64,000 nt of DNA from Ampelomyces quisqualis. Its lineage: Eukaryota; Ascomycota; Dothideomycetes; Pleosporales; Phaeosphaeriaceae. The stretch covers positions 1,984,001 to 2,048,000 of the forward strand of contig JAGTXZ010000005.1 in the NCBI GenBank assembly GCA_018398575.1, given 5' to 3'. Of the stretch, positions 49,576 through 59,969 are shown piece by piece (the first letter of the stretch is position 1; each line of letters begins with the position of its first letter). The notes below the pieces were generated by a model that was given only the letters and a program-made list of their open reading frames with translations, made no database searches and was not told the DNA's origin. Position numbers and translations under genes: made by a program.

Positions 49576-51750
49576 TCATGACTCGTACGAGAACCGCCGC
49601 CTAGACGTGTCGGTGGACCCCTCCAGGGGTGAGATTGGGGGGAAAAGTGCTTGATCCGCTACACGACCGTTTTGAGGGCAGTATGGCGGCAACTGGAAGA
49701 ATGTGTCCGTCTTTTCCAGGAACGCACCGTCTCTTGGCGTCCGAGGACTAACCGGCGACACGTTGGGGTTACTGGGCAGTCTTCCGTTCATCATGCTCAC
49801 TTCTGATGGCGAGATTGGGGCCAATCTTCGTGGTGCCTCTTGTGCAATAGGCGAGACGTCGGGGCTGTGGGGGTCAACACCGTTGTAAATCCTCTCTCGA
49901 ACCACCATGGACTCTTTCTCGGAGAGCTGACGACCACCTGCCTCCTTAGGTTCTGGTATGCATCCCTCCATTTCAAAGATTTGCCGCTCCGTATTGTCCA
50001 CTTCGTTGATAGCTAGTGCATCCTTCTCGTTTCCGCTGGCACCCATCTCATGGTGTACGACGGGCTCTGCAGACAATTCTGCTTTGGGCATTATACCCGT
50101 GCCTGTCTCGCTTTCTATCATGGGCGACAGGGAGGGTTCTTCTGGCGTTTCTGCGGTATCCTTCTTTGCAGCCGCAGCAGCAGCAACTTCAGCTTCGTAC
50201 TGTGCTTTAATCGTTTCCAACTTTTGCAGATGGTGTCGACGCCACAACCACCACCCGACAGCAATCAGGGAGAGGGCGAATAGGAAACTACCACCCAGAG
50301 CAGCACCAATAACGGCGGCTGTCGAAAGAGGCTTTGAGCCGGTAGTGGGATTCTGCACAACGTACTGCGGAGAGACGATTGCAGTGAGGTCTGGGAGGTT
50401 GCCATAAGTCCAGTCAACGGCAGAGACGGAGAAGTTGTGGCGCTCCCAGTCTACAGTCAGGTAGGCTTCTTGGAGGAAAGTTCGGCCCAACACCCACTGG
50501 CTTGAGTTGCCGCCTTGTCTGAGCGGAAAATACCTGGATTTTTGCTGCAGACCACGATATGGCGGTGATGCTTCCAAGTCCATTGCGGCATATGGGAGTG
50601 TAATCTGCATGGTAGCATTGGTGGTGTACTTCTGGCCAAGCGTGAATGTGATGCTCGGGTTCTGTGCCAGGAGGGCCTGGTGCAGGGCGTCGTCGACGAG
50701 ATACAAGTTCGTCTTGTTGTCATATTTCAGCCCAAACGCATCTTCGAAGGCTTTGCAGACATCGATTGGCAGCCACATCTCGGCAACGGTGGAGTCGATG
50801 AACATGTTCAAATCTTCTCGCTTCAGTAGATTGATATTGTTGTTGTTAGTAGTACTCGCCGTGAGCCCGGCGACGCCGACAACCAAGTCACGTTCGTTGT
50901 CGGGAGCCATGATGAAGGTCAACTCGTTGGGAATGGTGCGGGATGCGTCATAACCACCGAGCGTTAAGCTTGCGGGAACAATGTTGCCATCTATTGTTGT
51001 TAGCTCGCGACATGCCAATCCGGGCGAGCACGCACTGTACCGAGCGCCCGCGGTATAGCCAAAGGACAGACTAGGTATACTCTTTTGCTCGAAGAGGCCC
51101 GTCATGAAACTTGGCACAGGGTCCTCGAAGGCGGAGAAGTTTGTGGGCTTGGGATGCAGGCCAATGTGTCCCATCCAGAAGTTTGCCGAAACAAGGGTGC
51201 CGATGATGGTGCTGTTCAGCCGTGGGCCTTCCTCGCCCGCCTGTCCAAGCCCCACCGAGTCCCAGCCAAACAAGCCATTGCCTTCGAGCCCAAGCCACTT
51301 CTCCAGCCAGAGGCGATAGTAGCCCTTCTGGTGCCAGCTTTGCGAGGCTGTCTGGTTGTACAGTCCGCCGCGGGTCTCAACGCACTCGGGGCTGACCTGC
51401 TTGAACGCGGTGACTTTGCCCGAGCTGTCGGTCACGTTCTTCGTACAGGCCTGGGCGTTGATGGACCATATCTGCTGGCTGGCGGTAGAGACTTGGACGT
51501 GTACGGTAGCCGCTGGGCCACCCACGAGCAGACTGAACGTGTTCCAGTAGCCATCGACACCCAGCCATTCCTGGTCAGGTGCAACGCGGACCGGAGCCGG
51601 GACGGACGCTACGCCGGACCGCAGCGTGTATCCCGACACGCTGGTGATGTTGTTCTGGACAGATTCGGCGGCGCGACATGGTGGCGAGAGGGTTGCGCCG
51701 AGGGATGCGGCGACGAGGAAGGCACGGCGGCGGCCTGAGGAAGGAACCAT
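49576..51750 (-). CDS. Single-pass membrane protein with aspartyl-protease-like (A1) ectodomain, probably inactive
   Basis: The single exon encodes 724 aa. A signal peptide (about 1-27) is followed by a pepsin-fold ectodomain (about 60-445), one membrane segment (about 477-502, followed by RRHH) and a cytoplasmic tail of about 220 residues rich in Glu, Ser and Pro. Pepsin-like landmarks are the beta strand ending IW (92-95), a second-lobe stretch FIDSTVAEMWLP (317-328) and VLGRTFLQEAYLTVDWERHNFSV (from 420). The first active-site motif, normally DTGS, reads STAS (88-91), so the first catalytic Asp is Ser. The second reads DST (319-321), so Asp is kept but the Gly is not. There are several N-glycosylation sequons. 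I infer a pseudoprotease or surface receptor rather than a yapsin. Its promoter faces the GPI-type gene at 53,039. Confidence 0.88.
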   Translation of the reverse strand: MVPSSGRRRAFLVAASLGATLSPPCRAAESVQNNITSVSGYTLRSGVASVPAPVRVAPDQEWLGVDGYWNTFSLLVGGPAATVHVQVSTASQQIWSINAQACTKNVTDSSGKVTAFKQVSPECVETRGGLYNQTASQSWHQKGYYRLWLEKWLGLEGNGLFGWDSVGLGQAGEEGPRLNSTIIGTLVSANFWMGHIGLHPKPTNFSAFEDPVPSFMTGLFEQKSIPSLSFGYTAGARYSACSPGLACRELTTIDGNIVPASLTLGGYDASRTIPNELTFIMAPDNERDLVVGVAGLTASTTNNNNINLLKREDLNMFIDSTVAEMWLPIDVCKAFEDAFGLKYDNKTNLYLVDDALHQALLAQNPSITFTLGQKYTTNATMQITLPYAAMDLEASPPYRGLQQKSRYFPLRQGGNSSQWVLGRTFLQEAYLTVDWERHNFSVSAVDWTYGNLPDLTAIVSPQYVVQNPTTGSKPLSTAAVIGAALGGSFLFALSLIAVGWWLWRRHHLQKLETIKAQYEAEVAAAAAAKKDTAETPEEPSLSPMIESETGTGIMPKAELSAEPVVHHEMGASGNEKDALAINEVDNTERQIFEMEGCIPEPKEAGGRQLSEKESMVVRERIYNGVDPHSPDVSPIAQEAPRRLAPISPSEVSMMNGRLPSNPNVSPVSPRTPRDGAFLEKTDTFFQLPPYCPQNGRVADQALFPPISPLEGSTDTSRRRFSYES

Positions 51751-53038
51751 GGTGGCCGTGACTAAGCGGCGACGGAGGGCAGGTGCGACGGAGACCGATG
51801 GCGGCAGGGACGGGAACGCGAAACTCGGTGCCTCTCAACCACGGCGCGATGCATCACCAAGCAGCAGCAGCGACATTGTCTTCCCCGCCGGCGACGCGAG
51901 GATGAGGCAGAGAGAATGGGCGCCGGCAGCGAGCCACGACATCCGCACGGTGTTGAGATGAGCCGATACTGTACAGATTGGCCACGGCCCACGCCACGGA
52001 CCCTGGAAGATACAATATTGCACTCAGCATTGGCTCTGGGACTCTGCCTCCTTGCGCTCCACGCCTAACCGTGTTGGTCGCCCGCTGTCGCTTTCAGCCG
52101 GCACTTGATCAGCACCCGTTCATCAATCAAGGTTCACCCAGAGTCCCCGACAGCCTTAGCCACCCGTTCGCGCAATCATGTCACCATGTGGAGGGGCACA
52201 GACGCCGCGGCATGGCGCTCAGCCATCGCCGGGGGGCTTTTCTCGGACCTGTCAGCAGCCACTGCGGATGCACGAGGGAATCGGCGAAACAGGAATTTCA
52301 CTCTGATCAATCCTTCGACTCGCTACCACTGACCCGATCCGGCCTGGCGGATTGGCGGCTGGGCACAACAAGCCCCATCTTCGATCCGATTCTGTGCTCG
52401 CCAGGGCGAGGTGCCGCGAAGACCACGAGATGGGCCGGCATGTCTTGTTCCGCAGTGTTGGCGCGCAGGCTCATTGGCGCACCGACCGACCTGCATTGGA
52501 TGAACGTGGCATCGCAATCTCCCGCAAAGCGCCGCAACAGACGGCCACGCTGCTACCACCTTGTCGAGCACATGGAGCGCAATCAGCCCAATCTGCAAGG
52601 CCAACAGGCGCTGAGGCGTTGCACAAATACGGAGTACAAGCAATTCAATTCACCGTGCTGGCTCTGTGGCTTGTGTCCCCACTCTACAGTAGCCAGTACA
52701 CAGGGGGTTTGGCACTGGGACCTGCAGTCAGCAGCTCGTGCCCTTGCATTCATCTGAACAATTCTACCGAGTACCTGTGTTGGAGACAACGCAACTTACG
52801 TCTGTCATCGGACTGCCCGCCGAAAAGAGGTGGCTTACTTCCTCCCGCGATCGTCCATGGCGACGCCTCCTGCCGGGACCATCGAGAAACGGGACGGTGG
52901 GTCGGGCCTACTGGTAGAAAGCGTTGGCCCGTTTTCATGTTCGCCCCTTGCGGTCCTCGTATTCTCACCTTTCCACTGGAACAACTGTGTCGCTACGTCT
53001 CCGTAGAGTGCTTGCGTGAGCAGCACTTTACGATAGGC
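51751..53038. promoter_or_regulatory. Divergent promoter region between two surface-protein genes
   Basis: About 1.29 kb separate the start codons of the minus-strand pseudoprotease gene and the plus-strand GPI-type gene. TACGGAGTAC occurs at 52,628. The region carries open frames on both strands (for example 52,352-53,227), but none has gene-like composition except the last part, used below as a candidate first exon. Confidence 0.5.
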
Positions 53039-55863
53039 ATGTCACCTCCACATGCATTTTCTGCACTCTGGTTTGCATGCTCAACGGCGGCAGTGTTCCA
53101 TGGCCGCGGTAGCGTGAACGATACTGGTAAGATCCGTCCTTCCTCGATCCGAGAGGCTTCGTACGGAGTATTTGCGCCTGCTAATCAAGCCAAGAAGCCC
53201 TCCACGCCAACGTCACAGCTCTCATAAGTCAATCATCCGTCGTCAGCTCCATCCCCGTCCCAGATACTTCGATTCTCTCACTTTTCGTGACTCTCTTGAA
53301 AAGCGACAATGAGTTTGTCTCTGTGTCCGAGACCGGATTTGCGCAGCCAACTGGAGCGAAGTTGGTTGCATCACCCCATCCCATCGACACATTACACATC
53401 ATACAGTCACATCAAAATGTTACGTTCAATTCGACCTCACTCGACTCGGATCCTCAACGCAATGGGATGTTGCTGGAGCCGACGCCTCTTTCAAATCCAA
53501 CATGTACTATTAATGTGCCAAGCGCAAGCATTGACTACTGGTATCCTGCTACATATTCCCATGTGGTTGGCACAATGACCAGCGCGTACGGAACCTTTTC
53601 AAAACCAGGTTTCTATACCTTGGTGGCAGCTACCTCGACCTTCAACATCGACAATGCTCTGGCGTCAAGCTTTGCCTGCACTTTCAGCGAATCGCCTTTG
53701 CCTGATTTATCCGGGACTTACACTTTCTGTCTGGATTACAGTGAGAAGCCAGCTGCAGCTACCACTTCGCTTGTGTACAGAACGGCTGCCATCCCTTTCC
53801 CTTCCGGTGGCATTATTCCCACTAGCGATGCCAAATTATACAACATTTATAGAGATTTGCCTGCGGCCACTCATCTGATTTCAGTCGCACCTGATCGAAC
53901 ACTCGCCCAGGTCTCAGCAACCCCTTTTGTCCATTTTACGGCTTACGAGGTTGAATCTGGCAACAAGACAGAAATAGTCCAACTGCATTCCGCCTACGCG
54001 TCCCCTTATTGGATAAAAGATGTACAAAATAATGTTGCGGCTCGTGGTTCGCTCCCCGAAGACTTCTTGCAGCAAATCTCACGAAACGACTGCGATGCTG
54101 GTCTACTTCAAGCTGTTGTAACTGTGGTCATTGTTGTCGATCTGTATTATGAGAATGTTCAGTTCTGGAACCCTTTCTTCAACCATGTTGAATCCACTGT
54201 TCTTGGATTCGATGACCCGCCAGTCAATATCAACCATGAGGGTACCTTGAGAGACGTGGCACTCACTGTAGACGACTGGACACTGCCTGGCGATCCCGCC
54301 AAACCGACACCAGCTACCACCTTCAACCCGACTGACCGCCCTACTGCCATCCCGACTACTCAAGCAGGGACCAACAATAACCAGCAGGGCGCTGGCGGCA
54401 ATGAGGCGCAACCGTCTAACGCTCCACAACCTTCCGATGTCACTATTGGCACCGTTGCAAGCATACCAGTAGTCATTGGACCATCGTCGGTCGTTGTGGT
54501 AGGCTCGCAGACACTTCAACCGGGCGGGCCAGCTGTCATTGTCGGAGGCGTCACGCCTGTCTCGCTGGTGCCTTCTGCTACGGCTATCGTGGTGGGTGGT
54601 ATTACCACATTGCCATTGCCGCAAATTTCCCATGATCCTGTTCCACCACCAATCTTGACCATCGGTTCGGCAACCTTGACGCCTAACGCTGCCACCCAAT
54701 TTTTCATCGCGCCGGGTCAGACACTGACACCAGGTGGCACAGCAACTGTTGATGGCACGGTAGTGAGTCTGGCTCCTTCGGCAGCATTTTTCATCGTTGG
54801 CGGGTCAACCCAGTTCTTGCCAGCAGCTGCACCGAGTTCCGGGGCATTGGCCGCGAGCCCTCCTCGAATCGTTATCGGCAGCACCACAATCACAGCTCTA
54901 CCAAACCAAAGCAACCCAGGTAGCACCAACAACAACAATAAAATCAACGTGGCAGCGGGTCCAACGTTTGTGGTTGCCGGTCAGACGCTCGCTCCTGGAG
55001 GCCAGGCCATCACGGTTGCGGGTACTACACTATCTCTCGTGGCTGGAAGATCATCTGTTGTGGTGAATGGAGTCACCTCAGCCGTAGAATACCCTTCGAT
55101 TACATCCTCCCAACCGAGCATTGTGGTTGGTAAGAGCGTGTTTACGCCGGTCCCTGGTCCAGGAACGACATTCGTAATTGCGGATCAGACGCTCAGCCCT
55201 GGTGGGCAAGCAATCACGGTTGCTGGCACTGTCATCTCGCTAGCTCCCTCAGCATCCTTCGTGGTGGTTGACGGGGTTGCGTCCGCATTCGACAACGTTG
55301 CTGCCGCTCAGATCACTGGCGCTCCGGCACTAACGGTAGGAAACGACGTCTTCCAGCCTCTACAAGGAACAGGAAGAAGCTATATTGTCGGCTCATCAAC
55401 ACTTACACCTGGCGGCGCTATCACTTTTCATGGGACCACTATTTACCTCGCAGCAGGTGCCACGGCCGTCGTAATCAATGGGCAGACTAGTCTCATCTCC
55501 CCAGGCACCCGGCCCGTCATAACCAACGCACCTCTACTCATCGTTGGCTCAAATACGTTCACTGCCGTATCAGGCACGACATACGTTGTCAACGGACACA
55601 CTCTCACCCCTGGCGGTGCTATCGTCGTCGATGGCACCACCATTAGTCTTGCTCCTAGAGCCACTCAATTGGCTTACGGGAGCTCCGGGCGCAGCACCAC
55701 CACCGCACTGTTTCCAGCAACTACCACAGCAAGCGCTGGACCAAGTGGGAACAACGGGCAAGTAGCGCCGACTAGCACACGAACAGGGTTGGCGTCCATT
55801 TCACATATCAATAGCGGCTTACTGCACTTTTTCACCGTCGCATTGGGACTACTTTTGCATTGA
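53039..55863 (+). CDS. GPI-type surface protein with six TLxPGG repeats
   Basis: The main exon is open from about 53,185 to the stop at 55,863, but its frame has no ATG until well inside the protein, so it needs an upstream exon. I propose exon 1 at 53,039-53,126 (MSPPHAFSALWFACSTAAVF, signal-peptide-like), donor GTAAGA, branch site GCTAATC, and acceptor CACAG before 53,219 (910 aa). The acceptor before 53,264 is also in frame. The N-terminal half (about 300 residues) is Cys-poor with N-glycosylation sites. A Thr/Asn-rich linker follows. Six copies of a 67-88-residue unit come next, each with (Q/S/H)TLxPGG and a following hydrophobic beta pattern (ITVxGTxISLAPSAxxVVVxG), at 54,508, 54,718, 54,982, 55,186, 55,396 and 55,597. 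The extreme C-terminus (GLLHFFTVALGLLLH) fits a GPI signal. It is likely wall-attached; function unknown. The main exon is certain, the first exon is not. Confidence 0.7.
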
Positions 55864-55905
55864 GCAGATTTGCATCTTATCAAACATGGAGTTCACATCT
55901 TACTT

Positions 55906-55911
55906 AATAAA
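55906..55911 (+). terminator. Poly(A) signal AATAAA of the GPI-type gene
   Basis: AATAAA stands 43 nt after the stop codon at 55,863, in the right place for 3' end formation. Confidence 0.6.
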
Positions 55912-57642
55912 GAGTGTATTAGCATTTTTCTACTGCTCCGGTTTCAAAAGATACTGTTGGGACTCTGATTTCGATGGCATTACAGCGGGCCACCACATGG
56001 TGGGATTTCTGTACGTATACGTTGCATGATTCGGTTCTTTGTGTCATTGAGCGCAACAAACATAATAGTCTAAATATTTTGACCGAAATTTACAAGCCTA
56101 CATGGTCGCACAAGAACATCTTTTTCAACCCTTTTTCTAAATGGCGCTAGGCCTAGCCATGGTTCGTCATCGCATGACTGCGCTCCAAAGCATAAATGTG
56201 ACGCAGCCTGTACACCTTGAAGACGTAAACTGGCCTCTTCCGAGGTATCATAGTCCGTTGCGGAGTATACAACGTCTTTTTACCATGTTACAGGTCCACA
56301 CAGTCGCATTTACATCCGTTCATGCTTCAACTTGACCCGTTGCGAATAGTAGTATCGTCCATTCATAAACCACATTGACTCCTATGAATGTGATCTCACA
56401 AGAGGTAGATATGCGGTAGGGATTCGGTCTTGATGTTACTGCGGCGGCGCAGCCCAAGGCTATGCAAAGTATAGATAAACGACGATCGAGATGCGATGGC
56501 ACGGCTTGGAGGTGATAATAGTGTTTGTTAATCGTACTGCGGTACGTCTAGCTACAGCTTGCTTGGACTCAAGAGATGGATGCGCGACGATTGGTTGACT
56601 AGTGTAGGAGCGGAGAGGATTCCGGCAAGTAAGAGCACGTCAAAGGTTGTTACATTATTGTAGAATTGTGGGGTATACTCAAACGTAAAAACACGCTGTC
56701 TTGTCAACCCGTCCTGTTGTGATCTCGCTCAATATGTTGCAGTGTTGTACGCCTGTTTTTGGATGTGAAATGTAGCATGGAAGGTTATGAACTTGCGTCT
56801 CGAAGGATTGATGCGCGACGCGTGTATAGGTGAAGGAGTTATCCTGGGCTAACTCTTGTAAGATAAAAGCAGGAGCGTGAAGTGTGAGAAAAGGCTAGTA
56901 GTATCGTATGATCTGAGCGAGAAGGTTGGAAAGTGCGTTATTATAGATTGGTAGAGTAGAGCCTGGAGGTCGTAAGCGCATAATTCGAGGACGACGGAGG
57001 TGCTGGTTTCGCAGCGAGGAAAAGTTAATAGTCTAAGAAAACTTGAAGGTGCGATTGGTAGTTGTAATAACCATGCCTGGTTGTGACGTTGGTAAGGACG
57101 TTGTGACAGAAGGCTCCAATCTTTCATCTTAATTCGCTATTGAAGTACCCTAGAAAGTGTAGCACGACGGAGACAAGGGCGTTGCGCCCGAGATCTTGTT
57201 TCATTCGTTGTTCGACAAAGGCGTTGGTTCCATCTATTAGCAACACAGCTTCCCGGCTCCCGGCGTCCCGCGTGCACAAAGACGTCTGTAAGGGTCTTCC
57301 CATAGTTGAAGCTAATCTTCGCGACCGAGGCTGTTGGAAGAGGATGAGCGGTGAGAAGTACAATGATCTCCGCTGTAAGCATCTTACTAATATCGAGAGT
57401 GTCATTTAGCAGAATAACTGGTCCTTCAAGGCTCTGTAGTGTCTTACGAAGGCATTGTACCTAGAATGGACCCTTCCCTTCTATGATTCTTATGTCAAAG
57501 CCTATTCGAGCAGAATGAAGTAGGCTGATGGTAGTCAGTGAGTTGATTATCCTCGCAACGACTAAAAAGAGCCCAGGAAGACATCTAAAGGAGCGTGCTA
57601 AGACAATTGCGCCTCGAAGCAAGATCGAGAGTCTCGAATGCT

Positions 57643-57752
57643 AATTGGCATAAGAAATGATAAAAAGTATAGATGCATTCCCCGGGGAGAGGGGGACAAT
57701 TGGCATAAGAAATGATAAAAAGCATAGATGCATTCCCCGGGGAGAGGGGGAC
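57643..57752. repeat. 55-bp tandem duplication
   Basis: Two adjacent 55-bp units (57,643-57,697 and 57,698-57,752) starting AATTGGCATAAG and ending CCCCGGGGAGAGGGGGAC differ at one base (GTAT versus GCAT). The near-identity points to a recent event. Confidence 0.95.
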
Positions 57753-57799
57753 AACTCGCAGTGTTTTAATAGCCAGCTTGGCCGTGCTGAATCCACACC

Positions 57800-58027
57800 T
57801 AGAGCTGACCCAGTAGAGATTCGAATTGGGGTCTCTTCCGTACCAATGAGTTATGTCTGGCGAACCAATACGCGAACTTGACACTTCAGAGATAGTAGTT
57901 GAATCAATAAGAAGCTCTCGAATGAAATGAAATATATACTGTGTCGGAATATAGTTTGGAATAGTATAGGTATGCTGACGGAAATTTTGTTCTGGAGCAG
58001 GTGGAGGTGAGAGAGTGAAAGAGGATG
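57800..58027 (-). repeat. SINE-like dispersed repeat, copy A
   Basis: Read on the minus strand it starts TCCTCTTTCACTCTCTCAC and ends near CTACTGGGTC. It is about 228 bp long and aligns along its length with copy B at 60,477-60,702. Near the 3' end are ACTCATTGGTACGG (D-arm or box A-like) and CCAATTCGAATCTC (box B-like), so it is tRNA-related. It carries no coding capacity. Confidence 0.7.
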
Positions 58028-58542
58028 TTGCCCTGTGGGGAAGTCTACGGTGCGCGCCTAACCATCTCACAGTTGCTTGTAAATTTGTTTGATTGGTTTA
58101 TCTAATTCAGATAGATAATATGACTTGAAATGATGTTCCTCCATGTGTATTACTTTTTAGAATGGTCGGTGTTCACTGTGAAATGCCACCGCTTCCATGC
58201 AGTTGTGCTCTCTCCACCTTAGAATGGTGCGCTCACAGCCCTCGCTGACCATTACTCCGTGGATTTGAGTGGTCAGACTGTTCATGTTACCGTTGTCCTG
58301 TCGATGGTTGTCTGGTGCATACGTCACCGCCTCAGATAGTTGGACCAAGTGCCGCCGCCGTTTGCTCTGCTTTCACTTTGATGTCATCTCCGTTCCGTCA
58401 CCGCTGCAACGCCCTCGCTTAAAATCCACACGCTGGCTCTTCTTTTCATCTGCTCCTTCATTGTCAAGCTGTCACTCTCGTCCTTCCGCAATTGCAAACT
58501 CAGCCCAACTCGATATCTATCTATCCGCCTGACTCCGCCAGC

Positions 58543-59553
58543 ATGTCACAAGATGACCTCACTATCGCTGAGATGCACGAGAAAGCTGTCTTCATGCTCG
58601 AAAAAAAGTTGAAGAAGATACCCGTTCAAGCGTTCTACGCCGGACGCAAACCCACCATCATCGACCTCTACAATGGTACCGCGATCTTCAACTCACGCTA
58701 CAATCACGAGGAGTGTCAGCTTGATGATATCTTCAGGAAATACAACTTGTTCACGCCATCGAACTTCAAGGCCCGCAAGAAGGAGCAGGAAATGTATGTC
58801 ACGATGATGATATGGTACTGGCAGATGGACCCGCGCCGTTCTTTCTCAACCCGGCATTGCGAAGTCCGCTGGAACCTCCTACTCGCAATCATGCATCTCA
58901 CCACCTCAAACCCATTGGGAGAGTTAGGCGTCGCCCTCTACAACTTTCTGGGCACCTTCGTTGCTGCGTGGCAAAAGACGGTGAGCCACGAGGACTGGGA
59001 CGATACGAAAGAGGACGTGCGCGATAAATTCTCCTCTTGGACCTGGAAAGAAGGTGAACTGGATCTCATCCAATGGAACGATAAACAGCGCAGGCGCATC
59101 AAGTCCACGCTGGAGAAGCTCCAAGACCAGATCCCGCCGCAGAATTTCGACATTGACGAATTCTGGGCACACGTCAAGAAGCAGTCCAAGGCAGACCTCA
59201 AGGAGCATGGCGCTGCTTGGTGCATGCAGTACCTCCTGCGCATGGAGCAGCTTGAGCGTGACTGTGCGATGGAAGAAAAGAGGGAGGATGCTGAAGAGAC
59301 TTTTGCTGAGAACTTGGAGGATGCGTTCGCTGACATGGAGATGGATGATGGTCCTCCATCATGGTTGAGCAAAGAAGACTTCGGCCAGCCTATCATTCGA
59401 GCTCTCATGGAACCGATCAAAGAAGATGTGGAGGTGAAGGAGAAAGAGAAGTTGCGTTTTTGGTTGGCTCCTTCGGAAGCATTGAAAATGCTGGAGGGAG
59501 ATGGCATGCAGAGTCTCGTCGCGCAGATGGCGAACGCGTCTTTCTTTTCTTGA
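58543..59553 (+). CDS. Conserved-looking hypothetical protein, 336 aa
   Basis: The intronless frame is taken from the first ATG at 58,543 (MSQDDLTIAEMHEKAVFMLEK); upstream in-frame codons lack an ATG. The protein is soluble, mostly helical in appearance and rich in Trp (several in WYWQMDP, WTWKEGE). It has a charged stretch at about residues 241-270 (EEKREDAEETFAENLEDAFADMEMDDG) that may be coiled coil. No signal peptide, membrane segment or enzyme motif is visible. I do not recognise the family. The codon use and absence of stops over 1 kb, with a pyrimidine-rich leader before the ATG, support a real gene. The flanks on both sides are repeat-rich, so it could be lineage-specific. Confidence 0.8.
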   Translation: MSQDDLTIAEMHEKAVFMLEKKLKKIPVQAFYAGRKPTIIDLYNGTAIFNSRYNHEECQLDDIFRKYNLFTPSNFKARKKEQEMYVTMMIWYWQMDPRRSFSTRHCEVRWNLLLAIMHLTTSNPLGELGVALYNFLGTFVAAWQKTVSHEDWDDTKEDVRDKFSSWTWKEGELDLIQWNDKQRRRIKSTLEKLQDQIPPQNFDIDEFWAHVKKQSKADLKEHGAAWCMQYLLRMEQLERDCAMEEKREDAEETFAENLEDAFADMEMDDGPPSWLSKEDFGQPIIRALMEPIKEDVEVKEKEKLRFWLAPSEALKMLEGDGMQSLVAQMANASFFS

Positions 59554-59866
59554 TCTTGAATGTACATACATAATTCATCACCTTTTTGCTGTTGGACTTG
59601 ACAACATAAATTGGCTAGGAAGGGCCTTTGAAATCATTCGAGCCCAAGAGACGACTTGACAATCTTAAAAGTTGATAAATCGTCCATATCAAGGCAGTGA
59701 ACAGATTTAGGCTATACTTCACTTATTTAGACGTCCTGCTAGGATAGTGTCGTAGACGACAGATAGGCGCAGTGTCTACTATTGCTCAGTGGCATGCATA
59801 TGCAAATTGTCCTATAACATTTTTGTCGTAAAACATATTGGGCGCACAACAGCATATCTTAACGTA

Positions 59867-59969
59867 TACTCGGGCCCACCGGCGACTACGTCGTTATTGC
59901 AAGCAACAAGCCCGTGCTTCGCACGGGCAATCCTTTAGGATTTTTCGAAGAAACCGGTGGGCCCGAGTA
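59867..59969. repeat. 103-bp multi-hairpin structure closed by a 16-bp perfect stem
   Basis: TACTCGGGCCCACCGG (59,867-59,882) is repeated inverted at 59,954-59,969. Between the arms are four more hairpins: CGACTACGTCG (59,883-59,893), TTGCAAGCAA (59,897-59,906), GCCCGTGCTTCGCACGGGC (59,910-59,928, 8-bp stem) and AATCCTTTAGGATT (59,929-59,942). The palindrome TTCGAA (59,944-59,949) follows. Almost every base between the arms is in a stem or loop. It could be a foldback-type element, a mobile-element terminus or a structured RNA. It is not a known tRNA. Confidence 0.85.

Larger units (their letters stand above)
55912..58542. other. Gene-free stretch with repeats
   Basis: This 2.6-kb stretch holds a 55-bp tandem duplication and a SINE-like repeat (both listed separately). 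Short minus-strand frames at 56,849-57,409 have no codon bias or homology that I recognise. The last about 200 bp, pyrimidine-rich, are the promoter and 5' UTR of the gene at 58,543. Confidence 0.55.

Noticed and set aside
52352..53227. 291-codon plus-strand frame in the divergent promoter
   Set aside because: Composition is not protein-like. Only its last part (from 53,039) is used, as a candidate signal-peptide exon.
57124..57409. Two overlapping minus-strand frames of 81-93 codons
   Set aside because: One reading (MLTAEIIVLLTAHPLP...) looks faintly protein-like, but there is no partner exon, motif or convincing splice site.
57800..57870. Possible tRNA gene
   Set aside because: Box A- and box B-like strips are present but the anticodon arm and acceptor stem do not form; treated as a tRNA-related repeat.
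59905..59945. Helitron 3' terminus
   Set aside because: The GC hairpin resembles one, but there is no CTRR end about 10 bp after it on either strand and no matching 5' TC end.
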